From assembly GCA_963920575.1 (NCBI GenBank), contig OY986967.1, forward strand, positions 13,944,061 through 14,008,060: a DNA stretch of 64,000 nt. The letters run 5' to 3'. Shown one piece after another: positions 21,547 to 31,470 of this stretch; positions within the stretch are counted from its first letter, which is position 1, and each line of letters starts with the position of its first letter. Source of the DNA: Narthecium ossifragum. Taxonomy: Eukaryota > Streptophyta > Magnoliopsida > Dioscoreales > Nartheciaceae. Position numbers and translations under genes: made by a program. The notes beneath the pieces were generated by a model that saw only the letters and a program-made list of their open reading frames with translations, was not told the DNA's origin and searched no databases.

Positions 21547-21919
21547 GACCTTCGCTCGGACTTCCAGCTTATTTACTGTGCTGCCATTCAGACTGCGCCA
21601 TCGGTACTAAAATTGCCGTAACTTCCTCTAGGAAACTCGGAATCACGAACCGTAAAATTCTCCAGAATCTAGACTTCAAGAGCTTTCCAACCATGTATGG
21701 CACATCCTCTGGTTCTTCATGAGCAGGTACAGATAAATCTTTAAAGTTGATCCATGCACTCTTTTCAGCTTCTTTTCTCCTTTTTCCTGCATTTTCCAAA
21801 CAACTATGTGAAGCAACATATAGATATAAAAATAGGCATAAAGATGTTGATTAAAGATAATAATCTAGCAATTGATATGGTTATAAGGCTATTTAGAGTG
21901 CACTTTCATGCACTTATCA

Positions 21920-21924
21920 CATAG
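21920..21924. repeat. Target site duplication CATAG, right copy of ATH1 array
   Basis: Directly follows LTR3 and is followed by CHR2 integrase sequence. Confidence 0.93.
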
Positions 21925-23019
21925 CATGACGGACTTCATCATCATCATATAGAGGATGCAGAGAGGACCTTATATGATTTGGGTCATTATTGCCTGATTG
22001 GCCAAATCAGTACATATATTGTCTATGAGTACGGATACTGCAGAGCAGTTTAGCAGGTTTCATGTCAGAGAGGTGGACATGCTGCATGATGTTTCAACTT
22101 CCATCATATCAGGTCGCGATTCTGGATTCACGGGCAGGCTTTGGTGCAGTTCTCAAAAGCCAATGATCACTTTGTTAAATTGCTGCACAATATCTCACCT
22201 ACTGATAGAGAGACGATCAGAGAGGACAATTCAGATCTCAGATGAAGCGTGTATTGTTGATGCAGATATCAGCTGACAAGATAACATTCCATGGAGGAGT
22301 TCGCTTGCTACAGCAGTTGACAGTTCAGTATTGGCATAGCACCGTTTGAGGCATAATACGACGTCCCATGTTGATTTCCAGCTTATTGGCCATATCTTGC
22401 AGAGGCTTCATCCACCGACTCAGACAACATCACCCAATCTTCAGAAGACCAACACAGATCAGGTCAAGTTTGACAGAAGAGGTGCATATATAAGATGTGA
22501 CCGTTGTTTGAGTTTGCAATTGACGACAGAGTGCTCTTAAGGATGGCCCATGCAAAGATCTAGTCAGTTTTGGCGACAGAGTTGCCGAGGGGACATCGTT
22601 CGGTTTCGTCGTACACAGTCAGACTCAATGATGTGAGCATGGGCCTGGTGTAAAGCATAGGAGAGCGTCCAGTTCAGATTCTTGGCAGGAGAGGGCAGTC
22701 TCGAGAGAGAAGACAGTTCCCTCCGCTTTAGTCCTCTTGAGGTGCAGAGGTGTTGTGGGGGTGACTTGGGAGCACTGAAGGCGCATGTGCAGTTTGTCCC
22801 AAGTGGTTCTCACCCCGAGGTGTTTCTCTATCTTGGGTGGCCGTTGCGGGCGTTGGTGATTGGGGGTTTGTGTTGCGGGTGTTGATGCCCGGTGCCTTGT
22901 GTGGTTGCTCGGGTTGCGAGCTTGCTAACCTTTCTTGTCTTGTACAGGTGTGCTTGTTTTTGCTTATTGTTTTCGACCCTACTCTTATCGAATTTCGGGG
23001 CGAAATTCCTTTAAGGGTG
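21925..23019 (+). pseudogene. CHR2: degenerate chromovirus integrase and 3' end
   Basis: The first 250 bp still read as an integrase core: 'MIWVII', 'LAKSVHILSM', 'FHVREVDMLHDVSTSIIS.RDSGFTGRLW' correspond to CHR3 'AIWVIIDRLTKSVHFLPM', '[28 protein letters not shown]'. Near 22205, 'RRSERTIQI' matches the 'QSERMIQI' segment. Stops and frame breaks follow, and 22300-22980 is barely readable. The end is firm: TTATCGAATTTCGGGGCGAAATTCC, then TTTAAGGGTGATAGG, matches the sequence that precedes the CHR3 3' LTR, so the 3' LTR starts at 23026. Confidence 0.75.
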
Positions 23020-23413
23020 ATAGGTTGTGAGGACCCGTACCTTCAACCTGGTCTGACCGCGTCGGTCGAGGGTCTGGTTTGGTTGGTTTGGCTCAGTTGG
23101 CCTTTCTTCGCGATCCCCTTTGATCGTTGCGACTCCGGGGGTAATTTGGTAAATTACCATTGGCGAAGTTGGTTTCACACATGCGTTTTCGGGACGAAAT
23201 TCCTTTAAGGGTGATAGGTTGTGAGGACCCGTACCTTCAACCTGGTCCGACCGCGTCGGTCGAGGGTTTGGTTCGGTTGGTTTGGCTCAGTTGGCCTTGC
23301 TTCGCGATCCCCTTTGATCGTTGCGACTCCGGGGGTAATTTGGTAAATTACCATTGGCGAAGTTGGCTTCACACACGCGTTGTGCACACACGGCCAAGTG
23401 GTGATGTATATGC
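22990..23413 (+). repeat. 194-bp tandem duplication across the CHR2 pol/LTR junction
   Basis: The pre-LTR sequence plus the first part of the LTR (TGTGAGGACCCGTACC at 23026) is repeated from 23185/23220 with a few substitutions. Each copy contains TTTAAGGGTGATAGG, the LTR start, and GGTAATTTGGTAAATTACC. The element therefore has two successive LTR starts. Confidence 0.9.
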
Positions 23414-25301
23414 TTGATTAGATCATCAGGGGAATCCTAGACTGGAAGATCTTGATTAGATTAAGGTTTGAGCTTATGGGATCAGATCTGGCCGATCGGA
23501 CGGCCATGATCTAATCTTAAGCCATTAGTACTTAAGCCTCCACTTAACCCATCTCCCGTTAGGACTTCAGCCGGGATTGAGAGAGAGATCGAGAGAGATA
23601 GGCGGCGCGACCCAACTGGAGAGAGGGAGAAGAGGAGAAGGCGACACCGGCGGCGGGGTTCCTTCTCTCGACGGCGGAGACCTTGGCTACGGCGACCACG
23701 GTTGGGCGACGGTAAACCCACGACCGGAGGAGATCGTGACCGGGGGAGAGCTTGGAGCTCGGGGACGACGACACGGCCGGAATAGGAGGCGAGCTCGACG
23801 CTAGAGGTAGGGTTCCTTCCCTAAACTTGGTTTAGGACTCTACTAGATTAGCGGAAGCTCCATTTGAAGCATATTAGCTTAGATTTGTTGATGTTCTTCC
23901 TCTCTATGCTGCCATGGTATGGATTGGTGGTGTATTGCGATGTGATTGCTTCCCTTTTCTCTGGTTTTTGCCGGTTTTCGATGCCTTAGCTTGGGATTGT
24001 TACTTTTGCTCTGTTTTTTGTGGTTTATTGATGCTCGAGGCTATGTGTTCATGGTTCACGTGGTGTTCTTCTTCTCCTTATTTCTCCCTTGCTGCCGTGG
24101 ATTGCTCGAAGTGTCTGTGTTTGGTTTGGATTTGCTGGATGTCATCAGGGTTTTATAGCCGAGCTTTGGGTTCTAATTCGTAGCCTATGTTCTGGGTGGA
24201 CTGCTCCCTTCTTCCCCTGTTTTTCCTCCTCTGATTTTCCTCCCCCGTCTCCTTCCTCAGTATGTCCCTTGCTGCCATGCTTGCCTTCGCAGCTGGTGCT
24301 TAGATATGTTGGATTCAACGAGAGTTTCTCCCCTTACGTTGGGTTTTGCTCGTGGGTTTGCTAAGTGTTTGGTCGGCTCCCTCTGCCCAGCTATTAGTGA
24401 TTGGATGCCAGGGATCTGCAGCTGGGCAGAGGTGGAGGTTGAGGTTGATCAGTGGGTCATCGACTTGTTTTGCTCCGAGAATTTCTTCCACATGGGTGAG
24501 AACTATACTCCTTAGCAGTAGATGTTGGGTGATGCCCTGTTTTGGTCTGCCGGAGGCTTGAGGTCCTCCTCCAACCCTTTCCTTTTCCTGAATCTGCTGG
24601 TATTTGGTTTGGATTTCCAAGTTATGGCTAGTCTTCAATTGGGTTTCCAATTCGTGGATGTTTGGGTTTCCAACTCGTGGCTCCGTTCTTGGTTTGTTGT
24701 TTGGAGTTCACAGCCGAGTTTGGGTTTTATTGCTGAGTTTAAGTTTTGGATCTGCTTGGGTCGCTAGATGCCGAAGGGGGATTTGAGTGTCGAGTTCTGG
24801 ATTGCACTCTGGCTGGGTGGTTTGGTCCTTCTTTCCCTCTGCTTTCCTCCCCATGCCTTTCCACTACCTAGGTGCATCTAAGCTTTGCTGGTTCGGGTGT
24901 TCGAAGCTAAGCATGGCTATTCAACCCTTGTTGTTTGATGCTTCGGGTGTTTCTTCAAAGCTTGAGCGGAGGGCAGTGATTGAGTTTTGGAATTTCTGTT
25001 GGATTGCTATACTTGTCGAATTTCTTTGTTTTTGAATTGCTATCACTTGTTGGCATTTGGCTTTCATGTCCTTCAGTTTTAGCTGAGGATAGACGTAATC
25101 TCTCAAGTTAGTTTTATGTCAAATTTCTCCATTATCATCCCCTATTCAATTCTTATAATTACTAACAATTCCATCGAATTATGTATTATTATATCATGCT
25201 CAAGCCTAGGGCCGGCTGTGCGCCCGTTTATATTTTACTCGTGGGTTAACCAAGGGAGTAATGCCCCTTGGGAATGTTTAGACTAAACGGGCCTAAGGTG
25301 T
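23026..25301 (+). mobile_element. CHR2 3' LTR, left part
   Basis: Starts TGTGAGGACCCG, with GTTGTGCACACACGG at about 23379. A GC-rich purine/pyrimidine section (23560-23810) and a T-rich section (23880-25130) follow. There is no protein-coding signature; the many small ORFs have no domains. ATH2 interrupts it at 25302. With the right part, the LTR is about 3.3 kb, longer than the CHR3 LTRs. Confidence 0.8.
25297..25301. repeat. Target site duplication GGTGT, left copy of ATH2
   Basis: Matches 34595-34599 exactly. Confidence 0.92.
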
Positions 25302-26727
25302 TGATGAGTCACTAAATATTCATAATTAAACCCCTTAATTTACCTTTGTTAGGCTTAGAGTGTTTGTATTTGATAGTTTGTTAGTTGATTTCAGGTTTAA
25401 TGAAGATTCAAGTTAGAAAGTACAAAAAAGGCTTAATATGCTGAAATACACTGCTCTGTCGACTGTTAGCATAATATTCACCAGAAATTATTCTTATGTC
25501 CAAATATTCTGAAATTGGGTGTCATCTATAAGACATCAAGATATACAACTTTCATGTTGGACACATTCAGAGATTCGTGATGGATTGATAGCAGTTTTGA
25601 AGAAGATGAAGATATTTAGCTGTTGGAAGACTGGTCCATCGACGCCCATGAGAATATTCGCCAAATATTCTAGATAAATCAAAATATTATAAACTCTTCG
25701 GGAAAGGATAGAATACTCCAAATCTACATCTTTCGCGTTGGACTCATTCTCAAATTCCAGACCGGTTGAACCCAGTCGCGATTGGAATAAATTGTCAGGG
25801 TTGAAACAACAATCCGAGTTGCACTTGAGGTCTAACTCAACCCTAAAACCCTAATCCGGGAATTAAGATATAAAAAGGGTTTAGTGGCTAGAAAACAGGA
25901 GGCCTCCATAGAGAGAAAAAGAGGAATTCAGATTGGAGAAGAAGACGGAGATGTGGTGTGGATCCCTAACCTTCTTCATCGAATACATGGATCTCATCCA
26001 ATAGATGAGTTGCTAAACTCTTTACTTAGGGATCTCATGAAGCTTTAGTGTAGCTTCTTTGTATTTTCTAGTTTTATTCTTGTTATCTTTTCGAAGACAT
26101 GATCCTATGAATATGGTTTTATTTTATAAAGAGTTGAGGGAACAGAGTTCCTCGACGTACATTCAGACCTACTTGATTGCTGTGCTTGATGGTAGAGATT
26201 CGTAGGATGGTCTTCATGTTGCTTTTGTGTATGCCTTTGAGATACTCTATGCTAGATGAAGATAGGTTGTACTCAGATTAAGTTCGAAGACAATGTATGC
26301 TAAGTTTGGATAGGTTATGCCTTAGAAAAACAATTGCATTATTTTAGGGATTCATGTAAGCTTAAGAAGCTGTGAATCCATAATGTAGAGATAAGAAAAC
26401 AAGAGGATAACTAGAGAATACAGGAAGTGAAACTAAAGTAGATTGAGTAATCCCTAGGTTTTCTCTCATTGATTTATCTCAACCTTTTCATTGCTTTTTC
26501 AGTAGTTTAATTCCGTAGATAACAAAACCATTGAAACTCCTTTTCTTCGCTTTAGGACTTGAGTTTAGAGATTTAATTTGATTTATTCTCTTGTTAAACA
26601 ATCTTTCCCTATGGTTCGACTCCTGATTTCACCACTATTCTACGTTTGTAGAGTAGTATTGATTGAAGGATTATAAATTCTAAATTGTGTTTTGCATCTG
26701 ATTTAACAATGTATTTGCGAGCGATCA
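25302..26727 (+). repeat. ATH2 5' LTR
   Basis: 1426 bp, TGATGAGTC to GCGATCA. TATA at 25869-25878 (TATAAAAAGG). Confidence 0.93.
25869..25878 (+). promoter_or_regulatory. ATH2 5' LTR TATA box
   Basis: TATAAAAAGG, conserved in the 3' LTR (33736-33745) and on the minus strand in the ATH3 LTR (48344-48352). Confidence 0.65.
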
Positions 26728-26732
26728 ATTTT

Positions 26733-26750
26733 TGACGCCGTTGCCGGGGA
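26733..26750 (+). promoter_or_regulatory. ATH2 primer binding site, tRNA-Asp
   Basis: TGACGCCGTTGCCGGGGA, complementary to the tRNA-Asp 3' end with one mismatch (TGA for TGG). Confidence 0.85.
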
Positions 26751-26927
26751 AGATTTTGATTTTTCAAAGAAGTTTCTAATTTTTCTCTTTGCTCTTTTTC
26801 TAGGCATAGTTAGGTTTTTATTTTCAGTTATTTTTCGTTTACTTTTAGGAATTTTTCTAACAATTCTCGGGATTTTCGTAGCATTAAAGCAACAGTTTTT
26901 TGGAGAAGAACCTTTCTGCAACTAGGA

Positions 26928-27005
26928 TTACCGACCGATCGGCCTACCAGGCGAGCGATCGGGAGGCCTACCGATCGATCGGCCATCTTCCCAATCGATC
27001 GGACG
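26928..27005. repeat. GATCGATC-type cluster in ATH2 leader
   Basis: CCGACCGATCGG, GAGCGATCGGG, CCGATCGATCGG and AATCGATCGG within 80 bp of untranslated leader. A second cluster is in the gag frame (28804-28878), and ATH3 has a related one in its leader (36595-36690). Confidence 0.75.
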
Positions 27006-27162
27006 CGCGTCACTCTGGAACATTTTCTTCACCTAAACTTGTTCTTTTTGCTGTGGCATTTCGTGGTTTTCTCCTCTCCTCCGAAACTTCTGTTTTCTTT
27101 TTCTTTTCTTTGTGGTGTGTGGTTGATATTATATGCAAGGTAGGTGATCATTAAGTTTTCCA

Positions 27163-29628
27163 TTGACACCTTTAGATCCTGAGATTGAAAACACTCTTAG
27201 ATCCATCCGCCAAGAGTCATTTCGTCAAAGATCTTCGCAAGTTGATATTCCTGAACTACCTCTTGATTCTTTCTACACCATGATGCAAGGAAATAATAAT
27301 GGGAATGGGGGGAACAATGAGAACAATAACCATATAGAAGGCCCAATTAGGAATCATTTTCTGCCTGGACCTTTCACATATGCCTCCTGTATTAATCTAC
27401 CTCCTATTAATGCTACTCATTATGAGATTAATCCCAATTGGATTACAGCTTTACCTTCTTTTTATGGGCGTGAAAATGAGGATCCTTTTGGTCATATTGT
27501 TAGCTTCCTTGAACTTCTTTCCATGTTCAAACTCCAGCATTTTAATGATGATGCCTTTAGACTCAAGCTCTTCCCTTTTTCTTTGAAAGACAAGGCTAAA
27601 CATTGGCTTCATACTTTACCACCAAACTCGATTGCAACATGGGATCAACTTCAAGATCCTTTTCTTAAAAAATATTTCCCTATAATCAAAACCCAAAACT
27701 ATCGCACTATGATCATATCTTTTAAGCAAAACGATGATGAGATGTTTCATGAAGCTTGGTAAAGATTTAAAGATCTTCTTAGAGAATGTCCTCATCATGA
27801 AGTACCTGAGTGGCAGTTAGCCCATTCGTTTTATAATGATCTTATTGATCGTCATAGGACAATGGTCGAAGCTTGCTGCGGGGGTGTTGTTCTTAGTAAG
27901 CCTTGGACTGCTCTTTGGGAAATGTACGACAACCTTGCTGAAAACTCACAACACAATGCCTCAGTCTCTAGGAGTCGGTCTACCACTGTTCGTAATTCTC
28001 GGGGAATTCATGAAATTTCTGAAGTCCAAAGTCTCTCCGCACAAGTAGCCCTCCTAACTAAAGACTTAAACCAGTTGAAAACAGGCCAATCTCTTGCTCA
28101 ACAATTGCCTAATACGTCTCTTGAAATCTGTGCCCTTTGCCTTAATTCTGATCACCATATTACCGATTGCCATCTGGCCCCCAATTTCCCTGACTTTGTT
28201 CAGGAACAAGTTAATGCAACCTATGGTTTTTCCAAACCTCAAAATAACCCTTATTCGAATACCTACAATCAAGGTTGGAGAAATCATCCTAATTTTAGTT
28301 GGAAGCCACAACAGTCAAGTAACTTTCAAGGCCAAAACAATACATCTAATACATCTACTTTCAAGTACCCACCTAAACCTTCTACAAATCCAAACCCTGG
28401 GTACTCTTCACATTATCCACAGAATACCTCTGAACCTCCTCCTCCTGAATCATCAACTGAGCCCACTTTAAATTCAATCATGAGTACACTTTTAGAGATG
28501 AGAGGTGATTTCAATAGGGACATGTCATCCATGAAGGTCGAAATTTCAACTGTCAAAAGTGATGTCTCCTTGTTGACAAACAATTTATCTTCAACGATTC
28601 AATCCGTATCAAATTTAGAAAAACAAGTTGGGCAGCTATCTAACAACATGGCTAGAAGAGAGGAAGGGCACCTACCGAGTCAACCTTTACCCAATCCAAG
28701 AGGCCTACACCACGTAGAAAGCCAAAATTTTGAAAGTGCCAAGGCCGTAGTGACCCTTAGAAATGGAAAAACCGTTGACATTCATGTAGGGGAACGAACC
28801 CGTACCGATCGATCGGCTACCTTTCCGATCGATCGGCCGTCAGCCGACCGATCGGTATTCCAACCGATCGATCGGACGGACGGTGGTGACCCAGACAACC
28901 CACCTGATTCCAACCTCTCTGATTCTAGGGAACCTAACCCTTCCAAGTATACACCTAGGGTACCCTTTCCTACGGCCCTTAAGGATCCCTATCCAACTAT
29001 CAAAGCCTAAAGAGCTGTAGAGGACGCCCTTGAAATCTTCAAACAGGTCAACATCAACATACCATTGCTTCATGCCATTCGTCAAATTCCTTCATATGTC
29101 AAATTTCTTAAGGATCTGTGCACTCATAAACGCCAGACAAAACCCAACAGAGACAAGAAAATCCTTTTACCTGAACAAGTCAGTTCGATTTTGAAATATG
29201 ACACGCCACCCAAACTAAAGGACCCTGGTACCCCTACCATACACTGTTGCATAGGAGACTACCAGATTGATGGTGCCCTTCTTGACCTAGGATCCAGTGT
29301 TAACATTTTGCCCTATTACCTTTATAAGGAATTTGGGATGGAGGAATTGAAACCGACCTCGGTTGTTTTGCAATTAGCTGATAGGTCTATTAAGACCCCT
29401 AAAGGTATCGTAGAGGACGTATTAGTTAAGGTGGACAACTTCTTTTTCCCTGTCGATTTTGTCGTCTTGGATATGGAACCCTCTGTTCACTACAGAAAGA
29501 CTATGCCTATCATCTTAGAACGCCCCTTTTTGGCCACTGCAAATGCCAATATTCAGTGTCGAACTGGTGTCATGGATGTCTCTTTTGGTAATATGCATGT
29601 TAAACTAAACATCTTTAAGACTACATGA
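27163..29628 (+). pseudogene. ATH2 gag-protease frame with stop codons
   Basis: A single frame runs throughout with only point stops (TAA at 27760 and 29008; TGA at 29626). It starts '.TPLDPEIENTL'; the codon in the start position is TTG, whereas the related ATH3 has ATG (MEPLDPEID), so the start codon is probably lost. The capsid has 'PSFYGRENEDP', 'LKDKAKHWLHTLPPN' and 'WDQLQDPFLKKYFP'. The zinc knuckle is CALCLNSDHHITDC (CX2CX4HX4C), near 28130. A long linker contains Asp/Arg repeats from GATCGATC palindromes (28804-28878). The protease has DLGSS near 29287 and 'ERPFLATA' near 29520, where most relatives have 'GRPF'. It is dead as a full product, though only by a few point changes. Confidence 0.9.
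28804..28878. repeat. GATCGATC cluster inside the ATH2 gag reading frame
   Basis: Four close palindromes (CCGATCGATCGG, CCGATCGATCGG, ACCGATCGG, CCGATCGATCGG) encode the repeated '(P/T)(I/T)DR(S/P)' words between zinc knuckle and protease. The block stays in frame. Confidence 0.8.
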
Positions 29629-30537
29629 TTGCCTGAGCGTGAGAATGAATGCTTTCGTGTTGATAGTTTGACTGACTGTTGTGATGATAAATCTCATGTT
29701 ATAATGATTGATAGATTATCTGAGATTTTGAGGGATTATGACTCTGATGATGATGATGATGATGGTGATGCTACACTGCACAATGATAGAGTATCTGAGA
29801 TTTTGAAGGAATATGATTCTGATAATGATGATTATGATGTTGAATTGCATAATGCTAGATTGGTTGTGATTCTAAAGGAGTATGAGTTTGAGGATTCGGA
29901 GGATGATGATGTTGAAGTGGAGAATGATAGGCTATCTGATATCTTGAATGCCTTTGCTTCTGATTCTGATGATGATTTTAATTTGAACACTGCACAATCG
30001 AAATATGATATCAAAACACACATCTTGCCCGACCAATCACTCGATCGGCATACTGTTGAGACAAAAAATATTTCTGGGATGGTTGAACCCCGTTCACCGC
30101 TATCTTTTACTCCCGCACCTGTGATAGATACGGGCCAATTGTGTGCTTATTATGTTGACACTCACCTTTGTACAGATGCGGCAGTATATCCTAAGGTTGA
30201 GCCACCTCCTCTTTTCTCTATATCTGCACTATCATCACTGCTTTCACCGCGTCTTTTATCTATATTTGACCTTTCAATTCCGGTTCACCCGATTGATAGT
30301 TTCACTATTCTGGAGGACACATACTGTAGACCGGGGTGCAAGATGAAACATGACGATAGGTTGCCTTTTATAGAGGGTGGGGTCTCTAGTTCTCTTGTTG
30401 GGAGGAAAAACTTTGTTAGCCTACATCATCAACTACTTGATTTACTGTGGGGTTGGGTTTGGTTTCAAGCATTATATGGAGGAAATTATTTTAAGTGGGG
30501 TGATCGATTCCATCATTTAGACGGATCCATGCTATAA
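29629..30537 (+). CDS. ATH2 acidic repeat ORF downstream of protease
   Basis: In the same frame as gag-protease, separated by one TGA. The first 130 residues are four tandem acidic repeats of 23-25 residues, each of the form '(N)DRLSEILKEYDSD' followed by an Asp/Glu run (about 29707, 29782, 29851, 29923). The remaining 170 residues have no domain I recognise. It has no ATG at its start (TTG), so it was probably the C-terminal extension of the polyprotein, occupying the place where RT would begin in a full element. Function unknown; an acidic tail could bind basic partners, but that is a guess. Confidence 0.6.
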   Translation: MPERENECFRVDSLTDCCDDKSHVIMIDRLSEILRDYDSDDDDDDGDATLHNDRVSEILKEYDSDNDDYDVELHNARLVVILKEYEFEDSEDDDVEVENDRLSDILNAFASDSDDDFNLNTAQSKYDIKTHILPDQSLDRHTVETKNISGMVEPRSPLSFTPAPVIDTGQLCAYYVDTHLCTDAAVYPKVEPPPLFSISALSSLLSPRLLSIFDLSIPVHPIDSFTILEDTYCRPGCKMKHDDRLPFIEGGVSSSLVGRKNFVSLHHQLLDLLWGWVWFQALYGGNYFKWGDRFHHLDGSML

Positions 30538-30584
30538 TTGCACCTTTTAGGGAAGTCTAGCGAATGACTCAAAATTGCGCGCTT

Positions 30585-30602
30585 CTTGGGAGGCAACCCA
30601 AG
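30585..30602 (+). other. Conserved hairpin CTTGGG-AGGCAA-CCCAAG (ATH2)
   Basis: A perfect 6-bp stem with loop AGGCAA, 48 nt after the ORF stop and preceded by GCGCGC. Loop and position match ATH1 while the stem bases differ but stay paired. Confidence 0.75.
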
Positions 30603-30709
30603 TTTTATATTTTTTTTGTATTTCCCTAAATTTTTAGGATTTTCCATGATTTTTTTCAATTTTTTCCCGTCTTTTTCAATTTTTCCGAATTTTCTTTAAG
30701 TTTTCTCTC

Positions 30710-31470
30710 TCCTCCTGCTCTCTCCTTCACCCGCGGCTCATCGTCTCGGCTCGTCGGCTCGTCCCCGAGCCGACGACCACCGTTGCCCGTCGTCAACTCT
30801 CCGGCCGCCCTCAGCCCCTAAAAATACCACCGATACCTCCGCCAACCTTTCACCTATTCATCCTCGTCCTTCATGTCCCTCGCCACCTTCTCCTCCGACG
30901 CCGGTGAGCCCCCCCACCGTCGTCTTCACCGCCATTCACGACCGCTCACCGCCCCAAACCACCTCCATAACCTTCCTCAGGCCACCACGAACCTTCCGCT
31001 ACCATCAAAACCCGACCTTGCCGCCTGGATCATCGGCTTCAGCCTCCGACGACTCTACCCCTCCGACAACCTTCAATCCGCCTCCTGGAAGCCTAATTCT
31101 TCAATCAGACACCATAGGACAGTTCCTTGGCCTTCCACGATCCTTCCTCAATCGTCCCCGTCCTTGATTGGAGCTCCGATCAGCGGAATGCAATTCCGGC
31201 AAGCAACCTCTCCGCGCCAGCCATCTCTGTTCTCCCACCTCGAAGATTCAATTCCACAATCAGACTACATAGATGCGTTCCTTAGGCTTCCACGATTCTT
31301 CCTGTACCCTTCCTGTCTTCCGGCGACGCCGTTTCACCGTCGATCATCGCCGGCGAGTTCTCAGCCGTCCGATTGTTGCTAGACACGATCCAGGCGCTAG
31401 AGTGATACGATTTTCGATCGGACGGTATAGATCTTCAATCAGGACCATGTTGACCATTCTTTGATCTTCT
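30710..31470 (+). other. GC-rich inserted block in ATH2 untranslated region
   Basis: About 750 bp of C-rich, CG-containing sequence lies in an AT-rich surround. It starts with GGCTCGTC/GAGCCGAC repeats and looks like a 5' UTR or first exon of a host gene. An internal imperfect direct repeat (about 31099-31150 and 31250-31303, both with CTTCCACGAT-CTTCCT) lies within. The plus-strand frame from 30873 is open for 169 codons but has no known domain. It may be a captured host fragment. Confidence 0.45.

Larger units (their letters stand above)
9561..21919 (-). mobile_element. ATH1: tandem Athila-like retrotransposon, three LTRs and two internal regions
   Basis: Structure in window order: LTR1 (9561-11234), internal A (11235-14900), LTR2 (14901-16574), internal B (16575-20245), LTR3 (20246-21919). 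Each LTR is 1674 bp, begins TGATGAATAA and ends CTTATCA on the plus strand. One CATAG pair flanks the whole. The sense strand is minus. Each internal region has a tRNA-Asp primer site, gag-protease, and about 1.2 kb of untranslated sequence ending in a polypurine tract. RT, RNase H and integrase are absent in both, so the element is non-autonomous. The copies are nearly identical but carry separate substitutions, which argues against a simple assembly duplication. Confidence 0.95.
20246..21919 (-). repeat. ATH1 LTR3 (5' LTR of the array)
   Basis: 1674 bp, same termini. Private differences include AATCGCTGC for AATCGGTGC near its left edge. The palindrome array is at 21132-21546 and the TATA at 21073-21081. 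It would drive copy B. Confidence 0.95.

Noticed and set aside
9561..21919. Assembly duplication of one element
   Set aside because: The copies have different lesions, substitutions and poly-T lengths, so two real copies are more likely, though reads should confirm it.
23560..24700. A host gene with GC-rich first exon
   Set aside because: The segment lies between the CHR2 LTR start and the ATH2 insertion, within one LTR. No frame shows a domain and no splice-supported structure could be built.
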